A DNA stretch of 64,000 nucleotides from Aquihabitans sp. G128 (GTDB lineage: Bacteria > Actinomycetota > Acidimicrobiia > Acidimicrobiales > Iamiaceae), in assembly GCF_019048865.1 (NCBI RefSeq), contig NZ_CP077604.1, forward strand, positions 4,030,001-4,094,000, given 5' to 3'. The notes below the pieces were generated by a model. The model was not told where the DNA came from. It did not search any database and saw nothing but the letters and a program-made list of their open reading frames with translations. Below, in pieces: positions 17,177 to 25,420 of this stretch (position 1 is the stretch's first letter; each line of letters opens with the position of its first letter). The position numbers and the translations under genes were made by a program.

Positions 17177-18297
17177 TGGCGCAGCCGACGGCCATCGGGG
17201 CCGAGACCGCCATCGGGACGCCCGCACCGGGCCGGGCCGGCACCGTGCCGTGGCTGCGGATCGTGGTGGGGGTGGTGGCCGCCGGCATCGCCCTGTGGCT
17301 GCCCACCTACTACCCCGAGGACACCACCACCGTCTTCGCCCAGGTCTTCTACCTCGCCATCGCCGCCATGGGCCTCAACCTGCTCACCGGCTTCAACGGG
17401 CAGGTGTCCATCGGCCACGGCGCCTTCTTCGGCGTCGGGGCGTTCACCTCGGCGATCCTGGTGGTCGACCACGGCTGGGCCATCGAGGCCACCATCCCGG
17501 TGGCGGCGGTGCTGGCCGCCGCCCTGGGCGTGGTGATCGGCTTCCCGGCGCTGCGCGTGAAGGGCCTCTACCTCGCCCTCATCACGCTGGGTCTGGCGGT
17601 GTTGTTCCCCCGCGTGACCGCCAAGTTCGTCGAGGGGCCCGGTGGCGTGCCGCTGCTGCAGCCCAAGCGCGGCCAGGTGGCGAGCTACTACCCGGACCTC
17701 CTGGCCGACGACCAGTACCGCTACTACCTGTGCCTGGCCATCATGGTCGTGCTGTTCGTGCTGGCCTCGAACCTCATGCGGAGCCGGGCCGGCCGGGCCA
17801 TGATCGCCGTGCGGGACCAGGAGGTGGCGGCCTCCACCGTGGGCGTCAACGTGGCCGGCGTGAAGGTAGCCTCGTTCGCCCTCTCGGCGGCCTACGCCGG
17901 GGTGGCCGGTTCGCTCTCGGTCCTCGTCGACCGGGTGGCCGACGCGCCGAACCCGCTCACCTACTTCCAGCGCTCCATCGAGTTCCTGATCGCCGTGGTC
18001 ATCGGCGGCGCCGCCACCATCACCGGCCCCCTGCTCGGGGCGGCGTTCCTGGTCTTCATCCGCAAGCGCTTCGAGGGCACCGAGGCCATGGCGCCGGCGC
18101 TGCTCGGTGGCTCGCTGATGCTCGTGGTCTACGTCCTGCCCGACGGCATCGTCGGCGGGTACCGCCGGCTCGCCCGCCGGGTCCTGGCCTCCCGCCGCCC
18201 GTCCGATCCCGCCACGCCGCCGCCGTCGTCCGGCTCCCCTCCTCCCGACCACCCACCGACGCCACCGGATCCCGTGGCCGACCCATCCCCCTCCTAG
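17176..18297 (+). CDS. livM: Branched-chain amino-acid ABC transporter permease LivM
   Basis: 373-residue partner permease of LivH. The LivM signature NLLTGFNGQVSIGHGAFFGVGAF is followed by the RAMIAVRDQEVAASTVGVNV cytoplasmic loop and the GGAATITGPLLGAAFL helix. The last 40 residues form a Pro/Ser-rich disordered tail, and about 35 residues precede the first helix. It starts on the livH stop codon overlap, and the binding-protein gene follows after 11 bases with its own ribosome site. Confidence 0.93.
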   Translation: MAQPTAIGAETAIGTPAPGRAGTVPWLRIVVGVVAAGIALWLPTYYPEDTTTVFAQVFYLAIAAMGLNLLTGFNGQVSIGHGAFFGVGAFTSAILVVDHGWAIEATIPVAAVLAAALGVVIGFPALRVKGLYLALITLGLAVLFPRVTAKFVEGPGGVPLLQPKRGQVASYYPDLLADDQYRYYLCLAIMVVLFVLASNLMRSRAGRAMIAVRDQEVAASTVGVNVAGVKVASFALSAAYAGVAGSLSVLVDRVADAPNPLTYFQRSIEFLIAVVIGGAATITGPLLGAAFLVFIRKRFEGTEAMAPALLGGSLMLVVYVLPDGIVGGYRRLARRVLASRRPSDPATPPPSSGSPPPDHPPTPPDPVADPSPS

Positions 18298-18308
18298 GAG
18301 ACACCCCC

Positions 18309-19682
18309 ATGCACCGCACCCGAACCCTGCGAGCCGTCCCGCTGCTGCTCGCCTTCGCCCTCCTCGTCGCCGCGTGCGGCGGGGGCCGGTCCGACGACAA
18401 CGCCGACAGCAAGGACAACGGGTCGAAGACGAGCGACTCGACCGACAGCTCGGGCGGCTCGGGCGTCGACACGAGCGACTGCCCCGACAACGACACCGCC
18501 GGGATCGACGGCGACACCATCACCCTGGCGTCGTCGTTCCCGCAGTCGGGCCTCACCTCCGCCTTCGCCCAGATCTCCAAGGGCTACAAGGCCTACTTCG
18601 CCAAGCTGAACCAGGCCGGCGGCGTCGAGGTCGACGGCAAGAAGTACAAGATCGAGGTGGTCGACAAGGACGACGAGTACAACGCGTCCAAGACCGTCCA
18701 GAACATCAACGAGGAGGTCGGCACCGACGGCGACAAGGCCTTCGCCGTCTTCAACGTGGTCGGCACCGCCAACAACGTCGCCATCCGCGAGAGCCTCGAC
18801 GAGAGCTGCGTGCCGAACCTGTTCGCCGCCACCGGCTCGCCGGCGTGGGGCAACCCGGACTTCCCCTGGCTGGTGGGCTCCACCCTGGCGCCGTACACCC
18901 TCGAGGCCGTGGCCTACGCCAACTACCTGAAGGACGAGCAGCCCGACGCCAAGGTGGCGATGCTCGTGCAGGACGACGACTTCGGCAAGGCCTACGAAGA
19001 GGGCTTCAAGGACGCCATCAAGGGCACGAAGATCACCGTGACCAAGGTGGCCACGTACCCCACCGGCTCCAACGAGGTCGCCTCGCAGGTGACCAGCCTC
19101 GCCGCCACCGGGGCCGACGCCTTCTTCGACGGCGCCACGCTGCTGGCGTGCCCGAACGCCCTCGAGGAGGCCACGTCCTCCAACTGGGAGCGCACGAGCA
19201 CCTTCGTCTCCGGCACCTGCATCTCCAAGACCCTGATGGGCCTGGCCGGCCAGAACGCCGACGGCGTCCTCGCCACCACCAACATCAAGGACCCGCTGAA
19301 CCCGGCGTTCAAGGACGATGCGGCCATGAAGGAGTACCGGGCCACCCTGGCGGAGTTCGGTGACGACAAGGTCGACCCCGACAACGGCATCGTGGCCTAC
19401 GGCTACACCCAGGCCGCCCTGCTGCAGTACGTGCTGGAGCAGTCGCCGAAGCTGACCCGCTCCTCGGTGCTCGACACCCTGCGCACCATCGACACCAAGG
19501 GCCTGGGCCTGCTGATCGACGGCGTCGACGCCAAGATGTCGGCCGACGATCCCTACCTGGCCGAGAACCTGCAGCTCATCCAGTACGACGCCGGGAACAA
19601 GTACTTCACCAACGTCGGTGACGTCATCGACTTCGAGGGCAAGACGGCCGACCTCACGCCGAAGGACCTCATCGACAGCTGA
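18309..19682 (+). CDS. Liv-type ABC transporter substrate-binding lipoprotein
   Basis: 457-residue periplasmic-binding-protein type I (Peripla_BP_6). The signal peptide (1–22) ends in a lipobox LLVAACGGG, so Cys is lipidated. A 40-residue Ser/Asp/Lys linker separates it from the two-lobed binding domain beginning near ITLASSFPQSG. The YKAYFAKLNQAGGV and KVAMLVQDDDFGKAYEEGFK stretches are typical. AGGAGA lies ten bases before the ATG. Its ligand cannot be read from sequence. Gene order livG-F-H-M-binding protein gives a complete importer. Confidence 0.92.
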   Translation: MHRTRTLRAVPLLLAFALLVAACGGGRSDDNADSKDNGSKTSDSTDSSGGSGVDTSDCPDNDTAGIDGDTITLASSFPQSGLTSAFAQISKGYKAYFAKLNQAGGVEVDGKKYKIEVVDKDDEYNASKTVQNINEEVGTDGDKAFAVFNVVGTANNVAIRESLDESCVPNLFAATGSPAWGNPDFPWLVGSTLAPYTLEAVAYANYLKDEQPDAKVAMLVQDDDFGKAYEEGFKDAIKGTKITVTKVATYPTGSNEVASQVTSLAATGADAFFDGATLLACPNALEEATSSNWERTSTFVSGTCISKTLMGLAGQNADGVLATTNIKDPLNPAFKDDAAMKEYRATLAEFGDDKVDPDNGIVAYGYTQAALLQYVLEQSPKLTRSSVLDTLRTIDTKGLGLLIDGVDAKMSADDPYLAENLQLIQYDAGNKYFTNVGDVIDFEGKTADLTPKDLIDS

Positions 19683-19722
19683 CGGCTAACGGCTGACAGC
19701 TGACGGCTGACGGCTGGCAGCG
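19674..19722. repeat. Heptanucleotide tandem repeat
   Basis: Seven units of a GACGGCT-type heptamer (GACAGCT, GACGGCT, AACGGCT, GACAGCT, GACGGCT, GACGGCT, GGCAGCG) begin inside the last codons of the binding-protein gene, include its stop codon, and run into the convergent gap before bioD. Confidence 0.85.
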
Positions 19723-19756
19723 GACCAGCCGGCACCCGTCCGGGCGGCCGAGCCGC

Positions 19757-20413
19757 TCAGACCGGGTGGAGGTAGCGGGCCAGGGCCTCGGGGTCGACCA
19801 CGACCCCGAGGCCCTCTCGCGTGGTGAGCCAGTCGCGGTTGCGGCGGTGCAGGTCGTTCGCCGGATCGAAGCGGTTGAGGACCACCACCAGCTCGCGGTC
19901 GGTGAACGGCGCGGCCGACAGGATGACGGCGTTGACGGTGCCCAGCCCGGCGTCGGCCACCAGCACGACGACGTCGGGGTCGATCGCCTGGGCCAGGTCG
20001 ACCGCGTCGCCGTCGGCGCCGATGGGGGAGCGGGGGCCGCCCACGGTCTCCAGCCAGCCGATGTCGGGCACCGGCTCGGGCCACCGCAGCTCGGCCAGCA
20101 GGTCGGCCATGGTGGGCACCGGCAGGCCCAGCGCGGCGGCCGCCATGGGCGGGGCCATCGGCACGGTGTAGCTCCGGTGCGCCGGGCAGACGTCGAGCGG
20201 ATCCTCGCCGGTGGCGCCGGCGAGCACCTCGCTGTCGGACGGGCCGGGCTCGGCGGGGTCGGCCGACTGGGCCGGCTTGCGCGCCGCGACCGTGGCGCCG
20301 GCGCCGCGCAGGAGGGCGAGGGTCTGGCCGCCCATCCACGTCTTGCCGATGTCGGTGGCGGTGCCGATGACCAGCACGAGGCGGCGCGGGCGGGGGTGCA
20401 CGGGGTGGGTCAC
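19757..20413 (-). CDS. bioD: Dethiobiotin synthetase BioD
   Basis: ATP-dependent carboxylation of 7,8-diaminopelargonate to dethiobiotin. The 218-residue protein has the P-loop GTATDIGKTW close to the N-terminus, KPAQSAD (the catalytic Lys and product-binding segment), and a Walker-B-like VVLVADAGLGTVNAV. It is the last gene of the leftward bioA-bioF-bioD cluster. bioB is not in the window. Confidence 0.92.
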   Translation of the reverse strand: MTHPVHPRPRRLVLVIGTATDIGKTWMGGQTLALLRGAGATVAARKPAQSADPAEPGPSDSEVLAGATGEDPLDVCPAHRSYTVPMAPPMAAAALGLPVPTMADLLAELRWPEPVPDIGWLETVGGPRSPIGADGDAVDLAQAIDPDVVVLVADAGLGTVNAVILSAAPFTDRELVVVLNRFDPANDLHRRNRDWLTTREGLGVVVDPEALARYLHPV

Positions 20414-20428
20414 GGTCCCCAGCCTGGC

Positions 20429-21604
20429 TCAGCCGAGCGACTCGGCGGGAGGCCGAGCGCGCACCTCGGCCACCGCGGCCACCAGCCGGGCCACCTCGCC
20501 GTCGCTGTGCGCGGCGGAGAACGTCACGCGCAACCGGCTGGTGCCGGGCGCCACCGTGGGCGGCCGGATGGCCGGGACGAGCAGGCCCTGGTCGAGCAGG
20601 CGAGCGGCGGCGTCGAGCGCCACCTCCTCGTCGCCCAGCACCACGGCCACGATGGGCGACGGGTGGCCGGGGCGCAGGGCGTCGACGTGGCGGCGCAGGG
20701 TGGCCCGCAGGCGCGTCCCCTCGGGACCCCGCACGATGCCCAGGCTGGCCCGGGCGGCGGCGGCGTCGGCAGGGCTCAGGGCGGTGGTGAAGATGCCGGA
20801 GCGGGCCACGTTCACCAGCAGGTCGGCCACCCGGCCGGAGCACGCGGCGAAGCCGCCCAGCGCGCCCAGCGCCTTCGACAGGGTGCCCACCCGCACCACC
20901 TCGACCCCGGCCAGGTCCTCCGGTGAGGGGTCCGGGCCCAGCACGGCGTGGGCCTCGTCGAGCACCAGCAGGGCGCCGTGGCGTCGGCAGATGGCGGCGA
21001 CGGCGGCCACGTCGAGCGCGTCGCCGTCCATGGAGAAGACGGTGTCGGCCACCACCACGGTGGGGGCGGCCTCGGCCGCCACCAGCGCCTCGAGCTCCTG
21101 GAGGTCACCGTGGCGCCAGATGGTCACGTCGGCCCGAGCGAGGCGGGTGCCGTCGATGATCGAGGCGTGGTTGCGCGAGTCGGAGATGATGCGCACGCCG
21201 GCGGTGCCCAGGGCGGTGAGCACGCCCAGGTTGGCGGCGAAGCCGGTGGGGAAGAGCACGGCGCGCTCGGTGCGCTTCCACTCGGCCAGCTCGCCTTCGA
21301 GGTCCCGGTGGATCGGCCGGGCGCCGGTGATGAGCCGGGCGCCGCCGCTGCCGGTGCCCCACCGCTCGATGGCGGCGTGGGCGGCGGCGAGGACGTCGGG
21401 GTGGATGGACAGGCCGAGGTAGTCGTTGGAGGCGAACGAGACGACGCTGCGGCCCGAGGCCGTGAGGGTGCCCCGGGGGCCCCAGGCGTCGAAGTCCCGT
21501 GGCTCGCGCCACCGCCCGTCGGCGCGGATGGCGGCGAGGCGCCGGTCGAGCCAGTCGGACCAGTCGCCGGCTCGGCGATCGCCGGCCGGGAGGGGCCCGG
21601 TCAC
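20429..21604 (-). CDS. bioF: 8-amino-7-oxononanoate synthase BioF
   Basis: PLP enzyme condensing pimeloyl-thioester with L-alanine to give 8-amino-7-oxononanoate. Family motifs: SNDYLGLSIHP, GTGSGGARLITG, DSRNHASIIDG, LVLDEAHAVLG (PLP aspartate and histidine) and VGTLSKALGALGG, in which Lys carries PLP. The length of 391 residues is normal. The GTG at 21604 overlaps the bioA stop (GTGA), showing translational coupling and excluding the longer upstream reading. Confidence 0.94.
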   Translation of the reverse strand: MTGPLPAGDRRAGDWSDWLDRRLAAIRADGRWREPRDFDAWGPRGTLTASGRSVVSFASNDYLGLSIHPDVLAAAHAAIERWGTGSGGARLITGARPIHRDLEGELAEWKRTERAVLFPTGFAANLGVLTALGTAGVRIISDSRNHASIIDGTRLARADVTIWRHGDLQELEALVAAEAAPTVVVADTVFSMDGDALDVAAVAAICRRHGALLVLDEAHAVLGPDPSPEDLAGVEVVRVGTLSKALGALGGFAACSGRVADLLVNVARSGIFTTALSPADAAAARASLGIVRGPEGTRLRATLRRHVDALRPGHPSPIVAVVLGDEEVALDAAARLLDQGLLVPAIRPPTVAPGTSRLRVTFSAAHSDGEVARLVAAVAEVRARPPAESLG

Positions 21605-22896
21605 GCCCCGGTGACCTCGGTGATGGCCGCCGCCAGCACGTCGACGATGCGCTCGATCTCGGGGCCGGTGATCGTGAGCGGCGGCATGGCGACGATGACG
21701 TCGCCGAGCGGCCGGATGAGCACGCCTCGGTCGATGCACGTCGCAGTGACCTTGCGGCCCCAGCGCAGGTCGTCGGTAGGTGGGGCCAGCTCGACGCCCA
21801 CCATGAGGCCCTGCTGGCGGACCTCGGCCACGGCGGCGAGCGGGGCGACCCGCTCCGCCAGGCCGGCGGCCAGCTGGGCGGCCCGCTCGCCGACGTTCGC
21901 CAGCACGTCCCACTCGTCGAGCAGCTCGAGGTGGCGCAGGGCCACGGCGGCGGCGAGGGCGTTCCCGCTGTAGGAGTGCCCGTGGTAGAAGGTCCGCTCC
22001 GACAGGTCGGGGCCCAGGAACGCCTCCCACACCCGCTCGCTGGCCACGGTGGCCGACAGGGGCAGGTACCCGCCGGTGATGCCCTTGCCCACCACCAGCA
22101 GGTCCGGTCGGGTGCCGCACTGCTCGGTGGCGAACAGCGTGCCGGTGCGACCGAAGCCGGTGGCCACCTCGTCGTGGATCACCAGCACGTCGTGCTCGGC
22201 GGCGGCCCGGGCCACCGCGGCCACGGCCTCGGCCGGCACCAGGGCCATGCCCGCTGCGCCCTGCACCAGCGGTTCGAGGACCACGGCGGCGAGCTGGTGG
22301 CCGTGCTCGGCGATGATCGCCACGGCGGCCTCGACCGCGCCGGGCTCGCCGAGGCTCGGGGACCGCAGAACCGGGAAGCGCAGCGGGTCGAAGACGGTGG
22401 TGCCGAAGCCGCCGTCGCCCACAGCCAGCGAGCCGATGGTGTCGCCGTGGTAGGCGCCACCGAAGGCGAGGTACGTCGTGCGGGTGGTGGTGCCCTGGTT
22501 GGTCCAGAACTGGAAGGCGATCTTGAGGGCCTGCTCCACGGCGGCCGCGCCGTCGGAGGCGAAGAGGAACTTGGCGCCGTCGACCGGCACCCGGGGAGCC
22601 AGGGCCTCGGCCAGCTCGATGACGATGCGGTTGCCGTTGCCCAGCATGGTGCTGTGCGCCACCCGGTCGATCTGGTCGCGCAGGGCCTGGTCCAGCTCGG
22701 GCACGGCGTGGCCGAGCGTGGTGACCCACAGCGAGGAGATGGCGTCGAGGTAGCGGTTGCCGTCGACGTCGATCAGCTCACGGCCCTCGCCGCGCTCGAC
22801 GATGACGGGCCGGTTCTCGGCGTAGGACGCCATCTGCGTGAAGCCGTGCCAGACGACGGCGGCGTCTCGTTCGATCCAGCTCGGGGTGTCGGCCAC
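21601..22896 (-). CDS. bioA: Adenosylmethionine-8-amino-7-oxononanoate aminotransferase BioA
   Basis: PLP aminotransferase making 7,8-diaminopelargonate with S-adenosylmethionine as amino donor. Recognisable: VVWHGFTQM at the N-terminus (W and substrate contacts), SSLWVTTLGHAVPEL, GDTIGSLAVGD, VIHDEVATGFGRTGTLFA and the PLP lysine in LLVVGKGITGGYLP. 431 residues. The GTG at 22896 lies eight bases after a TAGGTT -10 hexamer within the end of the HEAT gene, so the bio genes probably have their own promoter. Confidence 0.94.
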   Translation of the reverse strand: MADTPSWIERDAAVVWHGFTQMASYAENRPVIVERGEGRELIDVDGNRYLDAISSLWVTTLGHAVPELDQALRDQIDRVAHSTMLGNGNRIVIELAEALAPRVPVDGAKFLFASDGAAAVEQALKIAFQFWTNQGTTTRTTYLAFGGAYHGDTIGSLAVGDGGFGTTVFDPLRFPVLRSPSLGEPGAVEAAVAIIAEHGHQLAAVVLEPLVQGAAGMALVPAEAVAAVARAAAEHDVLVIHDEVATGFGRTGTLFATEQCGTRPDLLVVGKGITGGYLPLSATVASERVWEAFLGPDLSERTFYHGHSYSGNALAAAVALRHLELLDEWDVLANVGERAAQLAAGLAERVAPLAAVAEVRQQGLMVGVELAPPTDDLRWGRKVTATCIDRGVLIRPLGDVIVAMPPLTITGPEIERIVDVLAAAITEVTGA

Positions 22897-22904
22897 GGCG
22901 TCGA

Positions 22905-22910
22905 AACCTA
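22905..22910 (-). promoter_or_regulatory. -10 element (TAGGTT) of the bio genes
   Basis: On the minus strand TAGGTT ends eight bases before the bioA GTG and no Shine-Dalgarno sequence intervenes. It overlaps the stop region of the upstream HEAT-repeat gene. Confidence 0.45.
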
Positions 22911-23582
22911 GTGCGGAGCCTCTCCACCGCCCTCGTCCGGGGCGTCGTCCGCGTCCTCGGCGGCACCGGGGCCGGCGAGGTCCTCGGCCACCTGGCGGAC
23001 CTGCCAGTCGCGGTCGGTGAGGGCCCGCTCGAAGGCCGCGTCGACCTCGTCGCCCTCGAAGGGGGCGAGGGCGATGACGGCCCGACGGCGGACCGTGGCC
23101 TTGTCGGTGGTGGCGGCCAGGATCGCCGGCAGCGCGGCCGGGTCGCCGAGCGAGCCGAGGGCGGCCACCGCCGACTCGCGCACCAGCGCGTCGTCGGCCT
23201 CGGTGGCCAGCACGGCGAGGCGGGCGACGGCGCCGGGCTCGGCGGGGTCGCGCTCGCCGGCGGCCCACGCCGCCGCTTCGACGACGACGGGATCGGGGTC
23301 GTCGAGCAGGCCGACGATGGCGACGGCGGCCGCCACGGTGCCGCCGCGCAGCTCGGCCACGAGCTCCGCGGCGCGGATCCGCACGCGGGGGTCGGCATCG
23401 GCGACACCGGCCCGCAGGTCCTCCGCAGACAGCGCACCGGCCCGTTGCAGCGCACCGAGCGCGGTGGCCCGGACGGCGCCGTCGGGGTCGTCCAGGAAGG
23501 TCCGGACGACGTCGCCCTGACCCCGGTGACCAGCGATCGCGACGGCCCGCCGCCGTCCGGTGGCGTCGGCTACCGTTGGCAT
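22908..23582 (-). CDS. HEAT-repeat protein
   Basis: 224 residues made of roughly six HEAT/PBS-lyase-type helical repeats, each around 30 residues with a DPD(G/P)-VR-A-A pattern (for example DPDGAVRATALGALQ, DADPRVRIRAAELV, DDPDPVVVEAAAW). Such proteins are scaffolds or binding modules. The last 25 residues are an acidic disordered tail. It ends 12 bases before bioA and starts 17 bases from the divergent tetR gene; a link to biotin metabolism is not implied. Confidence 0.8.
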   Translation of the reverse strand: MPTVADATGRRRAVAIAGHRGQGDVVRTFLDDPDGAVRATALGALQRAGALSAEDLRAGVADADPRVRIRAAELVAELRGGTVAAAVAIVGLLDDPDPVVVEAAAWAAGERDPAEPGAVARLAVLATEADDALVRESAVAALGSLGDPAALPAILAATTDKATVRRRAVIALAPFEGDEVDAAFERALTDRDWQVRQVAEDLAGPGAAEDADDAPDEGGGEAPH

Positions 23583-23599
23583 CGGCGGATGGGGGGGCG

Positions 23600-24257
23600 A
23601 TGGAGCCGGGTGTGGTGGAGACGAACAGACGGGCTCGCGCGGAGGCCACGAGGCAGCAGCTGCTGGCCGCTGCCCGGGCGGTGTTCGCCGAGAAGGGCTA
23701 CGGGGCCACGACGGTGGCCGCGATCACGGCCCGGGCCGAGACCGCGCACGGCACCTTCTACCTGTACTTCAAGAACAAGGAGGCCGTCTTCGTCGACCTG
23801 GTCTCCGATGTGCTCGAGGAGCTGTACCAACACTCGTTCACCCCGATCGAGGAGCTCCCCGGCCACTACGACGCGACTCGGTCCCGGAAGCGTATCGCCG
23901 GCTTCCTGACCGCCTTCGCCCGCAACGGCGCACTGTGGCGGGCGGTGCTCGAGGGCGCGCTGGCCAGCCCGGTCGTGGAGGCCCACTGGATGGACGCGCG
24001 GCGGCGCTTCGTCGACTCCGTGGCCGAGCGCTGGCAGGTCTTCCAGGGGGAGCGGCACGCTGCCCGCCTTCGACACCTCGGTCAGCGCGGCCGCCATGTG
24101 CTCGATGCTCGAGTGGGTGGCCTTCACCAGCGTGGCCTTCCACCAGCCGATCGGCGGTGGCGCCAGCACCGAGGGCGGTCCGGAGCAGCTCCTCCAGCCG
24201 GCGGTGATCGACGCCCTCCTCGAGGTGTGGACGAGGGCGCTCGGCCAGGCCGGCTGA
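23600..24257 (+). pseudogene. TetR-family regulator, frameshifted
   Basis: N-terminal HTH is clear (TTVAAITARAETAHGTFYLYFKNKEAVF). The frame is lost at a run of five G at 24046–24050. Dropping one G restores a normal C-terminal ligand-binding domain (LPAFDTSVSAA, then MCSMLEWVAFTSVAFHQPI) ending at TGA 24255–24257, giving about 218 residues. The break in a homopolymer suggests a sequence error or a recent mutation. It is divergent from the HEAT gene with 17 bases between starts. Ligand and targets unknown. Confidence 0.8.
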
Positions 24258-24359
24258 ACGCCGCCCGTGCCCGGCCCCGTGGCAGGCTGTCGACTCTTGT
24301 GACCGCTTCGTCCGACCTCGCCGCCCCCGTGCCCCCCGAGCGCGCCTCCTGCGCCGGCC

Positions 24360-25418
24360 GTGCCGGCCGTGTCCCGGCTCTGGTGGTTCACCGGGCCGCT
24401 GCTGCTCCTGGTGCTGGGGGCCATCATCGTGGTGCTGGCCAAGCCGGTGCCCTACATCACGCTCCGCCCCGGCTCGGCCCGCAGCGTCGAGCCGCTCATC
24501 ACCCTGGAACAGGTGAAGGGCGGGCCCAAGCCCAACGTCGAGCCCGCCGCCGACGACCTCCTGTTCGTCACGGTGTCCAGCCGCCAGCCCAGCGGCATCG
24601 AGGCCCTGTGGTTCAGCCGCGACCGCACCGCCCGTGTGCTGCCCGAGAGGGTCATCAACGGCACCCAGACGGCGGAGCAGAACCGCTCCTTCAACCTGCA
24701 GCTGATGACGGCGTCGAAGGACAAGGCCGCCAAGGTGGCGCTCGAGCGGGCCGGATACCAGGTGAAGGTCACGCCGACCGGTGCGGTCATCACCGACCTC
24801 GACCCGTCGTTCCCGTCGGCCAAGGTCCTCCTGCCGAGCGACACCATCGTCGAGGCCGACGGCAAGGCCATCAAGACGCCCGACGACCTGGTCGCCCGCA
24901 TCGCCGCCCACCAGCCGGGCGAGAAGATCGCCCTCCAGGTCGACCGGCTGAACCCGCAGGAGACGCTCACCGTCCAGGCGGTGCTGGCCAAGAACGCCAA
25001 GACGGGCAAGGCCCAGCTGGGCGTCTCGCTCGAGACCCGCCCGGCCTACACGTTCCCGATCAAGGTCGACATCGACTCCGGTGAGATCGGTGGCCCGTCG
25101 GCCGGCCTGGCCTTCACCCTCGCGCTCATCGACCGGTTGACCCCCGGCGACCTCACCGGTCCCGAGCGCGTCGCGGTCACCGGCACCATCGAGCTCGACG
25201 GCACCGTCGGGCCCGTGGGCGGGGTGGCGCAGAAGACCGAGGCCGCCATCCGGGCCGGGGCCAAGCTGTTCATCGTGCCCACCGACGAGTACGCCGACGC
25301 CAAGGAGGCTGCCCGTGGGCGCCTGCAGGTGCGGCAGGTCACGACGGTCGACGGGGCCCTGAAGATCCTGCGCGAGGTGGGCGGCGACCCGGTCCCGGCC
25401 TCCGGCAGCGACGGGTAG
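24360..25418 (+). CDS. YlbL-like PDZ/Lon-type membrane serine protease
   Basis: About 350 residues: one N-terminal membrane helix (about 8–27), an extracytoplasmic domain, a PDZ domain (about 130–205; LPSDTIVEADGKAIKTPDDLV) and a C-terminal Lon-type proteolytic domain. The Ser/Lys dyad is visible: Ser in GGPSAGLAF and Lys in GGVAQKTEAA. Members such as B. subtilis YlbL cleave membrane-associated regulators. The start is GTG 24360 or GTG 24369; a stop codon at 24300 excludes a longer reading. A sensor kinase begins two bases after its stop. Confidence 0.9.
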   Translation: MPAVSRLWWFTGPLLLLVLGAIIVVLAKPVPYITLRPGSARSVEPLITLEQVKGGPKPNVEPAADDLLFVTVSSRQPSGIEALWFSRDRTARVLPERVINGTQTAEQNRSFNLQLMTASKDKAAKVALERAGYQVKVTPTGAVITDLDPSFPSAKVLLPSDTIVEADGKAIKTPDDLVARIAAHQPGEKIALQVDRLNPQETLTVQAVLAKNAKTGKAQLGVSLETRPAYTFPIKVDIDSGEIGGPSAGLAFTLALIDRLTPGDLTGPERVAVTGTIELDGTVGPVGGVAQKTEAAIRAGAKLFIVPTDEYADAKEAARGRLQVRQVTTVDGALKILREVGGDPVPASGSDG

Positions 25419-25420
25419 CG

